Assembly (NCBI RefSeq): GCF_003148665.1
Contig: NZ_QGGQ01000007.1
Location: forward strand, 124,001-188,000
Direction of reading: 5' to 3'
DNA: 64,000 nucleotides
From: Maribacter polysiphoniae
GTDB taxonomy: Bacteria; Bacteroidota; Bacteroidia; Flavobacteriales; Flavobacteriaceae
The position numbers were made by a program, and so were the translations under genes. Below are positions 27,678-37,419 of this stretch, piece by piece; the stretch's first letter is position 1; the number at the start of each line of letters is the position of its first letter. Below the pieces are notes generated by a model. That model was not told the DNA's origin. It saw nothing but the letters and a program-made list of their open reading frames with translations, and did not search any database.

Positions 27678-29237
27678 ATGGAAGAAAAAAAATCAAATGG
27701 AATGTCCCGTCGGGATACCATTAAAGCGTTGGCAACCTTACCGGTACTCGGATATTTCGGATATGCTTATAATGCCAATCTTCTAAAGATTGAAGAAGCC
27801 AAGGCTCAAAATTACCTTGAAAGGTTAAAAATCGATAAGATTGAGGTCTCCGAAGAAAAATTGTCGCCTCCAACCGGAAATAGCGGTAATCGCATAAGGT
27901 TTGGTGTGGTAGGAAATGGTTGGCGCGGAGAGCAGTTACTAAAATCCCTTGGCTATGTTCATCCGGATTATGTTGAAGATAGCAGTGAGAACGGGATACC
28001 CGATAAGGGGATGCAGAAATTCTTGGATCAGGAAGACCTGAATGTTGAGTTTGCCGCTGTGTGCGATACTTTCGAGGTTCATACCAGACGTGGGGTGGAA
28101 ATATCGGCAAATGATTTGAGACCCTTTGGTAAAAAACGTGATCCGAAACCGGCGAAGGTGTTTTCAAGTTATAAGGAAATGATTGCATCTGATGATATTG
28201 ATGCGATCATAATTGCAACGGCCGATCACACACATGCACAGATAGCGATTGAAGCAGCAAAGGCAGGGAAACATATTTATCTGGAAAAGCCTATGACGCA
28301 TAGCATTGAGGAAGCTGTTGAACTACGGAAAGTTATAAAGGATACGGGTGTGGTTTTTCAATTAGGACATCAAAACCGCCAGCAAATGAGCTTTAAAATC
28401 GCCAATGAGTTATATGAGAAGGGTGTTTTTGGTGATGTAAGTATGGTTCAGGTATATACCAACAGGAATACCGTTTTCGGGGCATGGATACGTGATGATG
28501 CCTTTGACCACAAGTTGGGGAACAAAGACAATATCAACTGGGAAGAATTCCTAGGGAATGTACCTTTATGTGAGTTTGATCGTAAAAAATATTTTAGCTG
28601 GCAGCGTTATAGCGAATTCGGTACAAGTATTACTGGGAATGATTTGTCACATCAATTCGAGTGTATGAACCAAGTATTGAAACTTGGAATTCCTGAAACC
28701 GTGGTTGCACTAGGAGGTCAATATTACTACAAGCATCATGGCGATATGCCCGATGTATTCAATGCAGTTTTCAACTACCCGGAAAGGGGTCTGACAATGA
28801 CCTACGATGGAAATTTAAAAAATGATGCTTATAGACCTTCCCGTATTTTAGGTTCTGCCGGTACGGTTGATGTCGACAGGGCAATTCTAATGTATAAGGA
28901 CAATCATACTGATCGGTACAAGGATATTATCCTAGATCCTTCCGACCCATTCTATTATTATGCTCCGGATGATGATGTGGATGCGATTTCTTCTGCTACT
29001 TCACAAGTTTATATGAAAGGTGGCTATGGACCAACAACCATTGATGGTAAAACCGTTGAGGCAACATTGTTGCACTTGAAAGAATGGGTTGATGCAATTC
29101 GTGGACAAGGTAAACCGAGTTGTGATGTTGATGCAGGTTTTGAGGAGGCAGTGACATTCAATCTGGCAAATTTGGCTTATGAACACAAGAAGGTGGTTAC
29201 CTGGGATAAGGTAAATGAAAAAGCAATAATCGGTTAG
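27678..29237 (+). CDS. Tat-exported Gfo/Idh/MocA-family oxidoreductase
   Basis: 519 residues. Leader contains SRRDTIKALATLPVLGYFGY, a twin-arginine signal; a start at 27702 would also keep it. The Rossmann domain (about 75-215) has FGVVGNGWRG, AVCDTFEVH, DAIIIATADHTHAQIAIEAA and HIYLEKPMTHS, where EKP (about 203-205) is the signature of the family. The C-terminal alpha/beta domain carries GNDLSHQFECMNQVLKLG with the probable catalytic His. Longer than cytoplasmic members, as usual for exported ones. It likely oxidises or reduces a glycoside using tightly bound NAD(P). DoxX follows 23 bp downstream. Confidence 0.88.
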   Translation: MEEKKSNGMSRRDTIKALATLPVLGYFGYAYNANLLKIEEAKAQNYLERLKIDKIEVSEEKLSPPTGNSGNRIRFGVVGNGWRGEQLLKSLGYVHPDYVEDSSENGIPDKGMQKFLDQEDLNVEFAAVCDTFEVHTRRGVEISANDLRPFGKKRDPKPAKVFSSYKEMIASDDIDAIIIATADHTHAQIAIEAAKAGKHIYLEKPMTHSIEEAVELRKVIKDTGVVFQLGHQNRQQMSFKIANELYEKGVFGDVSMVQVYTNRNTVFGAWIRDDAFDHKLGNKDNINWEEFLGNVPLCEFDRKKYFSWQRYSEFGTSITGNDLSHQFECMNQVLKLGIPETVVALGGQYYYKHHGDMPDVFNAVFNYPERGLTMTYDGNLKNDAYRPSRILGSAGTVDVDRAILMYKDNHTDRYKDIILDPSDPFYYYAPDDDVDAISSATSQVYMKGGYGPTTIDGKTVEATLLHLKEWVDAIRGQGKPSCDVDAGFEEAVTFNLANLAYEHKKVVTWDKVNEKAIIG

Positions 29238-29260
29238 TTATTTAAAAAATCAAGATAGAA

Positions 29261-29749
29261 ATGAGAAAGCATAATCAGTATAGCGAATATTCAAATTGGC
29301 AGGTATCTGCACTAGTAATCCTTAGGGTGCTTATTGGGTGGCATTTTCTTTATGAGGGAGTCGTAAAAGTTTTAAACCCACATTGGTCGGCAGCAGGTTT
29401 TTTGAATGCCTCACAAGGGCCTTTTGCCAATCTGTTTAAAGGCATGGCATCAAATTCTGGGGTCCTAGAGGTAATTAATTTCTGTAACCAATGGGGACTT
29501 GTTCTGATCGGGCTAAGCCTAATCGTAGGATTATTGAGTCGATGGGCCAGTATTGGTGGAATGGTATTATTGTTCTTGTATTATGTTAGTAATCCCCCAT
29601 TTATAGGGATAGAAGCAAGTGCAGTGGCGGAAGGAAGTTACCTCATTGTAAATAAGAACTTGATCGAGCTGTTTTCCCTTTTAGTATTATACCTGTTTCC
29701 AACCGGTAGTATTATAGGATTGAATAGATTGTTTGCTTCTAGGAAATAA
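29261..29749 (+). CDS. DoxX-family inner-membrane protein
   Basis: 162 residues with four predicted membrane segments: ALVILRVLIGWHFLYEGVVK, VLEVINFCNQWGLVLIGLSL, GGMVLLFLYYVSNP and ELFSLLVLYLFPTG. GWHFLYEGVVKVLNPHW is the standard DoxX/TQO-small-subunit opening. Genes of this family often follow exported Gfo/Idh/MocA oxidoreductases in Bacteroidetes (here 23 bp), which suggests an electron-transfer or membrane-anchoring role for reoxidising the cofactor; that role is inference. Confidence 0.85.
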   Translation: MRKHNQYSEYSNWQVSALVILRVLIGWHFLYEGVVKVLNPHWSAAGFLNASQGPFANLFKGMASNSGVLEVINFCNQWGLVLIGLSLIVGLLSRWASIGGMVLLFLYYVSNPPFIGIEASAVAEGSYLIVNKNLIELFSLLVLYLFPTGSIIGLNRLFASRK

Positions 29750-29789
29750 TACAATCATATCAACCGTCAACGAATAGGAAGTTACCGTG

Positions 29790-29820
29790 TTTGTTTTATG
29801 AATTTAGCCATATAGATTGA
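29790..29820 (+). promoter_or_regulatory. Possible Bacteroidetes-type promoter for the TPR/phosphatase unit
   Basis: TTTG, 19 bp, TAGATTGA resembles the TTTG-N19-TAnnTTTG consensus of Bacteroidetes housekeeping promoters but is imperfect in the -7 box. It would start transcription about 50 bp before the TPR gene at 29876. Confidence 0.3.
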
Positions 29821-29875
29821 TTTTTTGAATAAAGTATGGTAACCAATAGAATTGATGTTTTATAAAAACGGAAAT

Positions 29876-30712
29876 ATGCAGAACGGAATTAAGAAAACAC
29901 TATTTATAGTAACGTTTTCCTTGTTATCAGCGCAAGTGTTCGGGCATGGGGATTTAACAAAGCGCATAAATGAGAAAACGAGGGAGATATCCGAAAGTCC
30001 AAAGGACTTTCGGCTTTACTATGAACGGGGGTTGTTGTATCAACAGCATATTGAATACACAAAGGCCCATGAGGACTACCTTAAATCGAAGTCTTTAGGA
30101 AATACGGATAAGGCGCTACAGTATAGGATTGCCGAGGTCAATTATCTGGCGGGGGATTATAACGCTGCTCTAAAAAGTATAACCGCTTATTTGGAAGTGA
30201 ATGGAAGTAGTGACGTTAAAGCGAAAAAGCTTGAGGCCCAAATATTGTTCGAATTAGGGGCATATAAAAAGTCCTTGTACGCTTACCGTTATGTCATCGA
30301 TACGATGAAGGACCTTCGCCCTGAGGACATATTGGAATACTGCGACATCATACTTGCCGAGAACGATAAAAACCAGGAAGTGGCCTTGGAAGCGATCGAG
30401 TCCGGTCTAAAGCTACTCGGGCCGAACACCTTATCGCTACAGCTCAGGAAATTGGACTACCTGAAAAACTCCGGTCAGATTGAAAAAGCATTGGAACAAT
30501 ACAATTATTTCATTCTTGAATACGATAGGCGGGAGTTCTGGTATTATAAAAAGGCAATGTATCTAGCGGAAATGAAAAGACCAAAAGAAGCGATCATATC
30601 CTTGAAACTGGCCACGGCTACCATTGACCGATTGGACATGAAGTTTAAGAATATGAATGCAATATTAAAATTAAAGGAACAAATCAAAAGCTTGGAAGCT
30701 CAATTAAAATAA
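29876..30712 (+). CDS. Exported tetratricopeptide-repeat protein
   Basis: About 278 residues from the ATG at 29876; the upstream ATG at 29852 would only add MMFYKNGN before the signal. Signal peptide IKKTLFIVTFSLLSAQVFG. The mature part is all helical with TPR-like units: FRLYYERGLLYQQHIEYTKA, ALQYRIAEVNYLAGDYNAAL, KAKKLEAQILFELGAYKKSL and KLDYLKNSGQIEKALEQYNY. A protein-interaction scaffold in the periplasm is likely. The phosphatase gene follows after 8 bp, so the two are co-translated. A remnant of this gene's 3' end stands before the second phosphatase at 48778. Confidence 0.82.
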   Translation: MQNGIKKTLFIVTFSLLSAQVFGHGDLTKRINEKTREISESPKDFRLYYERGLLYQQHIEYTKAHEDYLKSKSLGNTDKALQYRIAEVNYLAGDYNAALKSITAYLEVNGSSDVKAKKLEAQILFELGAYKKSLYAYRYVIDTMKDLRPEDILEYCDIILAENDKNQEVALEAIESGLKLLGPNTLSLQLRKLDYLKNSGQIEKALEQYNYFILEYDRREFWYYKKAMYLAEMKRPKEAIISLKLATATIDRLDMKFKNMNAILKLKEQIKSLEAQLK

Positions 30713-30720
30713 TAGAAATC

Positions 30721-32364
30721 ATGATTAAAAAAATCACACTTATTCTGATAATGTTGTTCACGGTGAACTCATTTTCCCAAACCGCCACGGTCGATACCCA
30801 AGTCGTCACTTCCGAAAAGAATTCCCCTTCCATAGTTGTTGAACGGGGTCCTTATCTACAGACCGGGACACCGACGAGCGTTATCGTAAAATGGAGAACC
30901 GATATTGCTACGGAATCCGTGGTCAATTATGGTCGGGTGTTGGGTGCTTTGACCAAGAAGGAAACCAACAGGGCCTTAACGACCGAACACGAAGTTGCTT
31001 TATCCGGTTTGACCCCGAACACGAAATATTATTTCAACATAGGGAACCTAACGGAGGTTCTATCGGAGAGTGTTTCTGGTGATATGTACGTAATAACGGC
31101 ACCCAACCCCGGAACGGACCAATTTGTCCGCGCATGGATCATAGGGGATCCCGGCACGGCAAATGCGTTCCAAAGGCAGGTACGGGATGCGTATTACAAT
31201 TATGTGGACACTACGGCAACGAACACCGGTAAAACGGATATGATGTTGTTTTTAGGGGATAATGCCTATAGTACGGGTACCGATGAAGAATACCAAAGTG
31301 CCTTTTTTGATATTTATGACGAGATGTTCAAAAAATCCGTAGCATGGTCCTGCTTGGGGAACCATGATGCCTATTCTGCCGATTCGGCCACACAGTCCGG
31401 TCCGTATTATGATATATTCACCTTCCCAAAGGAAGCGGAAGCAGGAGGAACGCCATCAGGGACAGAGGCCTATTTTTCCTTTGATTATGCCAATATCCAT
31501 GTGATCAGTCTAGATTCCCATCATACAAGTCGGGCCATAGGAGATCCGATGTACAATTGGGCGTTAAGCGATATCCAAAACACCAAGCAGGATTGGATCG
31601 TGGTTTTGTTCCACCACCCTGCCTACTCCAAAGGGTCACATGATTCTGATATCGAAGATCGATTGATTGAAATGCGGGAAAATTTCATGCCCATGTTGGA
31701 GGCCAACGGGGTTGATCTGGTTTTGAACGGTCATAGTCACTCCTACGAACGCTCATATTTTATAAATGGGCACCATGGTTTGGCCAATACATTTAGCCTT
31801 GAAGAAATCACCAAGGGAGGAAATACTGTTGGTGCAAATGGAAAAGGAGATGGAAAAGAGGATGGCGATGGTGCATACCAAAAAGCCGATACGGACCCAG
31901 AAGGTGCCGTGTATATAACCACCGGATCCGCCGGTCACGTATCGGGCGGGGAATTGAACCACCAGGCCATGTACATCTCCCTCAACAAGTTGGGGTCCTG
32001 TGTCATGGAAATAGAGGATGATGGTAAAGGCGGACAAAACATGGTCATAAAGTTCATAAGGGAAACCGGGGAGATCGATGATTATTTTACCATTAATAAA
32101 ACAGGGGTAACGTCCATAGCAAATACAAATGAACCAAAATCGGAAAGCGGGAAGGTCCATTATGTTGCGGGCAGTGATCTGCTTACCATTACGGTGGATC
32201 GTAATGAGCGCCTAAAGAAAGTCAAGATCTATAACAACATTGGAAAATTGGTAAAAAAGAGCCGAAAAAAAACCATCAATGTGGGCAAGATGCCAAAAGG
32301 TATGTATGCTATTGAGATCACCACAAAAAACGGGACGTATATCGAATCCGTTACGATAGAATGA
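30721..32364 (+). CDS. T9SS-sorted metallophosphoesterase (purple acid phosphatase-like)
   Basis: 547 residues. Signal peptide (MLFTVNSFSQ), an N-terminal fibronectin-like domain (about 35-125, GPYLQTGTPTSVIVKWRTD), then the calcineurin-like phosphoesterase (about 135-440) with all metal motifs: IIGDPG, LFLGDNAY, SCLGNHDAY, LFHHPAYSKGSHD and LNGHSHSYERS. The last 75 residues form a type A sorting domain (NERLKKVKIYNNIGKLVKKS, PKGMYAIEI, TYIESVTIE), so the protein should cross the outer membrane by the type IX system. A near duplicate lies at 48778. Confidence 0.9.
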   Translation: MIKKITLILIMLFTVNSFSQTATVDTQVVTSEKNSPSIVVERGPYLQTGTPTSVIVKWRTDIATESVVNYGRVLGALTKKETNRALTTEHEVALSGLTPNTKYYFNIGNLTEVLSESVSGDMYVITAPNPGTDQFVRAWIIGDPGTANAFQRQVRDAYYNYVDTTATNTGKTDMMLFLGDNAYSTGTDEEYQSAFFDIYDEMFKKSVAWSCLGNHDAYSADSATQSGPYYDIFTFPKEAEAGGTPSGTEAYFSFDYANIHVISLDSHHTSRAIGDPMYNWALSDIQNTKQDWIVVLFHHPAYSKGSHDSDIEDRLIEMRENFMPMLEANGVDLVLNGHSHSYERSYFINGHHGLANTFSLEEITKGGNTVGANGKGDGKEDGDGAYQKADTDPEGAVYITTGSAGHVSGGELNHQAMYISLNKLGSCVMEIEDDGKGGQNMVIKFIRETGEIDDYFTINKTGVTSIANTNEPKSESGKVHYVAGSDLLTITVDRNERLKKVKIYNNIGKLVKKSRKKTINVGKMPKGMYAIEITTKNGTYIESVTIE

Positions 32365-32370
32365 ATTTAC

Positions 32371-32395
32371 CCATTGATTGTCAATTGGTTTTTTT
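32371..32395 (+). terminator. Rho-independent terminator-like hairpin after the phosphatase
   Basis: CCATTGA-TTG-TCAATTGG with one bulged base, directly followed by TTTTTTT, seven bases after the stop codon. Good position and T-tract. Confidence 0.6.
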
Positions 32396-32545
32396 GGCGT
32401 CAGAAAATGAATTTATGAATAGTACTAGAAACAACCCTAATATGTTTTTCCTTTTCTCTTCGTGTTGTGAAAAAGAATAGAATTATGTAGTCTACAAAAT
32501 TCCAAAAAGGATAAAAACGTATAATTAAATTAAAAGTATTTCCGC

Positions 32546-34120
32546 ATGAAGACCAATAGAAGAACTTTTATTAAAACCAGCGGTTTGAGCGCCGCTTTTC
32601 TTGGGGTGACCGGATTTCAAGGGATTAAGGACAAGAAGATCCGTCCGGAGGACTGGAGCGATTATTTTCCCAATCCCCCTAAGGTTTATAACCGGCTTGA
32701 TCAAGGTATGTTCGAAACCATTGTGCCCGAGAATCGGTTTGGTGAAACTATCATGGTTACTTCCCCAAGCGATGAATATGTATCCAATCCCGGTATGGGG
32801 TATCAGGTATATGCATACGAGGAAAAAGGAACACCCGATGTTCCCGGACAGACGGAAGCTGAAGCTATTGAAAAACTGGTTAAGCTGCCTTTTAGTGATG
32901 TGGTTTACATGCGAACCGACTGGCGGGTTATTCAACAACGTCCAGGCCGTCTTGACCTGCCTGAAATGTGGGAATACGCTATAAAACTAGCAAAGGAAAA
33001 TGGCAAACGTATCAGTTTTCGGATACAGTTGGGTAATCCTGGCCCTGTTTGCGCGGTACCACAGTTTGTACTCGATAAAAGTAATGGAGTGGTAAATATA
33101 AGCCATGCCCAGTTGTTACTACCCCATTACGAACATCCTGAGTTTAAAAAATATTTCAAGGAATTAAACCGTATGTTGGCTGATCTGTATGATGATGATC
33201 CCGCCGTGGAATGCATTGATTTTGCAGGTTACGGGGCCTGGGGTGAGTGGCACGCACAAGGAGCTTCTTCCTTTCCAGACTTACTGACTGCGAGTGAAAC
33301 CCTTAGCTGGATGATAGAAGAACAATTGGATGCCTGGAATTATACCCCATTGGTAATGGCAGCCCATGGTGGTTCTTCCGTACGGTTAAAAGATGTTATG
33401 GCCACAGCGATGAAGGGTGGTTGTTGGTGGAGGAGGGATAACGTTGGTTTATATATTAAGCCAAGTGAAGTTTTCATGCTCAACAATCACCCAGCCTGGC
33501 AGGCCAATATTATAGAGGATGGCCGTTTTCGGGATTATAGGTTGGGCGATCCATCCAAGGTGGAGGATATACCCGGTCAGCATATCCGGGATCACCTCAT
33601 GATGAAAGCCGCTGATTTAAAAGCCAATTACTGGGCTCTTTGGCAAAATGCCGATAATATTTTGAAATACCGCGAGAAATATAAACGGGGATTCGAGGTG
33701 CTCGACCGACAGCTTGGGTACCGTGTCAGGCCTTCATGGGTTTGGCTCGATACCAGTAGGGAGACCTATTCCATTTTATTGGGTATCAAAAATGATGGTT
33801 GCGCCAATCCCCCTGGCATATTAAGGATTTACCTTAGCGATAAAAAACTCAGTTTTAAGGTGGGGGGAGGCCTAGATCCCGGGATGCCTGGGGCTGGAGA
33901 AGTAAGGGTATGCCGCATTCAATTGCCTTATCACTTGAAATGGAAAGCGGGTGAAAACGAGCAAAAAGCGGCTCGGAATTTGGCAAAACTTGATTTACGA
34001 CTTTCGGCCGAGCTCGAGTTTTACGGGAAGCATTATCCAGTGAAATGGGCCTGTGCAGAACCACTGAACAGCGATGGTTCGTTAAATATTCATCCAACGC
34101 TTGGGTTGGAATTAAGATAA
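32546..34120 (+). CDS. Tat-exported DUF4832-type TIM-barrel putative glycosidase
   Basis: 524 residues. Leader KTNRRTFIKTSGLSAAFLG is a twin-arginine signal. The barrel shares blocks with the two DUF4832-type proteins upstream: VSNPGMGYQVYAYEE, VVYMRTDWRVIQQRPGRLDL, RISFRIQLG and VECIDFAGYGAWGEWHAQG, with candidate catalytic Glu in GAWGEW (about residue 232). The C-terminal domain (about 400-520) is beta-rich. Different export route from its relatives (Tat rather than Sec or lipoprotein), which suggests the protein folds with a cofactor or metal before export; that is inference. Confidence 0.7.
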   Translation: MKTNRRTFIKTSGLSAAFLGVTGFQGIKDKKIRPEDWSDYFPNPPKVYNRLDQGMFETIVPENRFGETIMVTSPSDEYVSNPGMGYQVYAYEEKGTPDVPGQTEAEAIEKLVKLPFSDVVYMRTDWRVIQQRPGRLDLPEMWEYAIKLAKENGKRISFRIQLGNPGPVCAVPQFVLDKSNGVVNISHAQLLLPHYEHPEFKKYFKELNRMLADLYDDDPAVECIDFAGYGAWGEWHAQGASSFPDLLTASETLSWMIEEQLDAWNYTPLVMAAHGGSSVRLKDVMATAMKGGCWWRRDNVGLYIKPSEVFMLNNHPAWQANIIEDGRFRDYRLGDPSKVEDIPGQHIRDHLMMKAADLKANYWALWQNADNILKYREKYKRGFEVLDRQLGYRVRPSWVWLDTSRETYSILLGIKNDGCANPPGILRIYLSDKKLSFKVGGGLDPGMPGAGEVRVCRIQLPYHLKWKAGENEQKAARNLAKLDLRLSAELEFYGKHYPVKWACAEPLNSDGSLNIHPTLGLELR

Positions 34121-34250
34121 ATGGCATGTTTTGAAGGGTAACATAAATTGTTCGACAGGCTCTAGGTACAATTAACAGAATATACAGCTTCCATGAACAT
34201 ACATTTTGCAGCATGCCTTTGGACTCGATTTAAAATGAAATAGTAGTTAA

Positions 34251-36173
34251 ATGGATACAATAAGAAAACTATTGCTTTTACCATTATTGATTGGTGCAAA
34301 TGTATTCGCGCAACAAAAATCTGACGGGCTGGGTAATTCGAGACCCAATATTCTTTGGGTCACCATTGAAGACACTTCCCCCCAGTTTTTAGGGTGCTAC
34401 GGGAATAAAGATGCAAGTACCCCGGTTATTGATAAATTGGCCGAGGAAGGCGTGCGTTTTACCAATGCCTTTTCAACCGGCACCGTTTGTTCGCCCAGTC
34501 GATCGTGTATTATTACCGGTGTAAAAACATATAAATTGGGAACGGGAAACCACCGTAGTAATTATCCGATTCCTGAATTCATTAAAGGATTTCCGTATTA
34601 CCTTCAAAAGGAAGGTTATTACGTCACAAACAATGCAAAAACCGATTACAATGTTGGAAATGTAGAGCAGTTCACGAAAGAGGCTTGGAATGAATGTTCA
34701 GGAAAAGCGGATTGGGAAAACCGAAAACCAGGACAGCCATTTTTTGCGGTTTACAACTTTATGGATTCCCACCAATCACGGACCATGACAGAATCGTATA
34801 GTTGGTACCGGAAAAATGTATTGGATGAACTTCAGGAGGAGGAACGTATTGGGGACAATGATTTTGAAATGCCCCCTTTTTACAACAATAGTCCAGAAAT
34901 GCGAAAGCAGTTTGCCCGCGTTTACAATTCGATTAAACTGACAGACAATAAAATTGGGGCTTTGCTCACTAGGTTGGAAAAAGATCATCTTAAAGACAAT
35001 ACTATCATTTTCTTTTATGCTGATCATGGTGAAGGCGTACCACGAGGTAAAACCAACGGAATAAATCTAGGGTACCGTGTCCCATTTGTAATCTGGTTTC
35101 CTGAAAAGTACAAGAATCTCTCGCCTTGGGGAACCAGTGGAATTGTATCCGATGAATTGATTGATTTTGAAGATCTGGCCCCAACCCTCATCAGCCTAGC
35201 AGGCGGAACTATTCCCCATCATTTAGAAGGAAGGATTTTGATGGGCAATAAACGGTCAAATACCACCGATCACTTGATTTTGTCTGAAGACCGGTCAGAT
35301 AACGGAATCGACATGGTGCGGAGTGTGACGGACGGGAAATATATGTATTCGCGCAATTTCATGCCATTCATGCCTCAGGTTCGTTACATCCGATACATGG
35401 AAATTGGCGAGATAAAACAGCAAATGCGTATGGATTTGGCTGAAAAAAAACTCGATCCGTTACAGCAAAGTCTGTTTGAAGAGCGACCTGCTGAATTTCT
35501 TTACGACATTGAAAATGATATTTGGGAAACCAAGAATCTGGTCTCAGACCCCGCATATAAGACAGTCCTTGATAAAATGAGGGATCAGCTGAAAACAGAA
35601 ATACTTCAGGCCCGTGATGTGTTGATGCTTCCTGAATATGAAATAGGATTGATTTCTAAGACAACCACTCCTTATGAATTCCGTTTGACTGACAAAAATT
35701 ATCCCATCACCGAAATTTATGATGCAGCTTCCTTGTCTGGTTTCCGAGGAAAGGACATCGCAGCAAGGCAGGTCAAATTGCTTTCAAATAGCAATAAAAT
35801 TGTAAGATACTGGGCCATTCTTGGTTTGCGGTCCCAAAATCATGAAATTTTAAAATCTTATTCCAAACAGATTCTTCAGGCCATGAGCGATTCTTATCCG
35901 CCAGTTGCAGTTACCGCAGCGGCAATAGCCTACCAGCAATTTGGTAATAAATCTGCAGTAGAAAAACTGAAAAAAATGTGTGCCAGTGATAATATGGACA
36001 TGGCCCTGATGACCATAAATTATTTGCTTTATGTGGAAAATAAACAACCGTTTATTGAAACCATCGAAAACGTATACAATATGGAAGATAGAATATACAA
36101 TGTGAAAGCTGCCTGTAGGGATTTTCAGGGTAGCTTGGGACTAGTTGAAAATAATATGAAGTATCAAGATTAA
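34251..36173 (+). CDS. Type I sulfatase with C-terminal HEAT-like helical region
   Basis: 640 residues, signal peptide ending NVFAQQ. Sulfatase signature: RPNILWVTIEDTSPQFLGCY with the metal-binding acidic residues, then CSPSR (Cys80), the site converted to formylglycine, followed by a TG turn. FFYADHGEGVPRGKTN provides further metal ligands (Asp-His). The sulfatase domain ends near residue 470. About 495-635 is helical with repeats of VRYWAILGLRSQ and AVTAAAIAYQQFGN type, resembling HEAT repeats. It would remove sulfate from the glycan in the periplasm. Maturation needs a formylglycine-generating enzyme (anSME or FGE) encoded elsewhere. Confidence 0.9.
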   Translation: MDTIRKLLLLPLLIGANVFAQQKSDGLGNSRPNILWVTIEDTSPQFLGCYGNKDASTPVIDKLAEEGVRFTNAFSTGTVCSPSRSCIITGVKTYKLGTGNHRSNYPIPEFIKGFPYYLQKEGYYVTNNAKTDYNVGNVEQFTKEAWNECSGKADWENRKPGQPFFAVYNFMDSHQSRTMTESYSWYRKNVLDELQEEERIGDNDFEMPPFYNNSPEMRKQFARVYNSIKLTDNKIGALLTRLEKDHLKDNTIIFFYADHGEGVPRGKTNGINLGYRVPFVIWFPEKYKNLSPWGTSGIVSDELIDFEDLAPTLISLAGGTIPHHLEGRILMGNKRSNTTDHLILSEDRSDNGIDMVRSVTDGKYMYSRNFMPFMPQVRYIRYMEIGEIKQQMRMDLAEKKLDPLQQSLFEERPAEFLYDIENDIWETKNLVSDPAYKTVLDKMRDQLKTEILQARDVLMLPEYEIGLISKTTTPYEFRLTDKNYPITEIYDAASLSGFRGKDIAARQVKLLSNSNKIVRYWAILGLRSQNHEILKSYSKQILQAMSDSYPPVAVTAAAIAYQQFGNKSAVEKLKKMCASDNMDMALMTINYLLYVENKQPFIETIENVYNMEDRIYNVKAACRDFQGSLGLVENNMKYQD

Positions 36174-36308
36174 TCGGAAAAGTCTTGATTTGATAAAGAA
36201 AAATGACATCAATAAACCTAAATATATGAAGGATACAAATAACACCTTATGTTCTGTACCTTATTATAACATTTAAATCCAAACCTATTTTTATTTAATG
36301 ATTACAAT

Positions 36309-37409
36309 ATGGCCGTACAAATAGACACAAAACAATCCAGATTACTATCCCTTGATTTTTTTAGGGGATTTACCATGTTTTTATTGATCGTAGAGTTTAC
36401 TTTTCTGTTCAATCACCTTACCGCACCACAACTTGAAGGCACACTTATTTATGATATCGGCCATCAGTTTCATCACCACCCTTGGCATGGGCTTAGGTTC
36501 TGGGATTTAATACAACCATTTTTTATGTTTATCGTTGGGGTTGCCATGCCGTTATCATTCTCTAAAAGAATAAGTAAAGGAGATAGTTATAAATCCATAT
36601 TGAAACATATACTAAAACGCTCCTTAATCCTTCTAATATTAGGCTGGGCATTGAATTGTATTCCTGATGGAGTGGTTTTTCGTTTTCAAAATGTATTGGC
36701 ACAACTTTCTGTTACGATTATCGTTGCCTTTCTTTTAATGCGAAAACCTGTCGTAACCCAGATTGCTGTTTCCATTGGACTGTTGGTCCTGACAGAGATC
36801 TTATATCGGACCTTTTCGGTTGAGGGATTTGACCAACCCTTTGGTGTTGACCATAATTTTGGATCGTGGTTTGATATGTTGATATCGGGACGGTTGTCAC
36901 CCGGACATTGGGTATCCTTTAATGCAATTCCAACTTCAGCCCATACCATTTGGGGGGTATTGGCTGGTAAGCTGCTGATGGGTAAAAAGTCGAACAAACA
37001 AAAACTAGGCTATTTGGTCATTGCGGGTGTAATCGGATTGATTATTGGTTATGGCCTCGATCCAATAACACCCATCATAAAACGAATTGCAACAACATCC
37101 TTTGTATTTGCCAGTGGGGGATGGGCATTGCTTGCTCTTGCAGCCTCTTTCTGGTTGATTGATATGATGAAAATGCAAAGAGGGGTACGGTTTTTTGCCG
37201 TGGTCGGCATGAACCCTTTGTTTATTTATATTTTCGCACATGTGGGTGGTGCCGATCTCCTGAATCGAGTTATAAAACCATTCTCAACCGCATTGTTTGG
37301 ATGGACAGGGGAAATCAGTACAGATATCATTACCTCACTATTGGTGGCTTTTGGCCTATGGTACATTTGCTACTGGATGTATAAACGGAAACTTTTCATC
37401 AAAATATAA
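36309..37409 (+). CDS. HGSNAT-like multi-pass membrane acyltransferase (DUF5009/DUF1624 type)
   Basis: 366 residues with about 10-11 hydrophobic segments. N-terminal RLLSLDFFRGFTMFLLIVEF and the His-rich periplasmic loop GHQFHHHPWHGLRFWDLIQP followed by FFMFIVGVAMPLSFSKR match bacterial relatives of heparan-alpha-glucosaminide N-acetyltransferase and NagX. Such proteins transfer acetyl groups across the inner membrane onto amino sugars. With the NagA-like deacetylase and GH109-type gene in the region, handling of an amino sugar is plausible. Confidence 0.85.
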   Translation: MAVQIDTKQSRLLSLDFFRGFTMFLLIVEFTFLFNHLTAPQLEGTLIYDIGHQFHHHPWHGLRFWDLIQPFFMFIVGVAMPLSFSKRISKGDSYKSILKHILKRSLILLILGWALNCIPDGVVFRFQNVLAQLSVTIIVAFLLMRKPVVTQIAVSIGLLVLTEILYRTFSVEGFDQPFGVDHNFGSWFDMLISGRLSPGHWVSFNAIPTSAHTIWGVLAGKLLMGKKSNKQKLGYLVIAGVIGLIIGYGLDPITPIIKRIATTSFVFASGGWALLALAASFWLIDMMKMQRGVRFFAVVGMNPLFIYIFAHVGGADLLNRVIKPFSTALFGWTGEISTDIITSLLVAFGLWYICYWMYKRKLFIKI

Positions 37410-37419
37410 TATTTAAAAT

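Noticed and set aside
31836-31880. Short repeated codons (GGA/GAT-rich) inside the phosphatase gene as a tandem repeat
   Set aside because: It encodes the glycine/aspartate-rich loop present in both phosphatase copies and is not a DNA repeat of its own.
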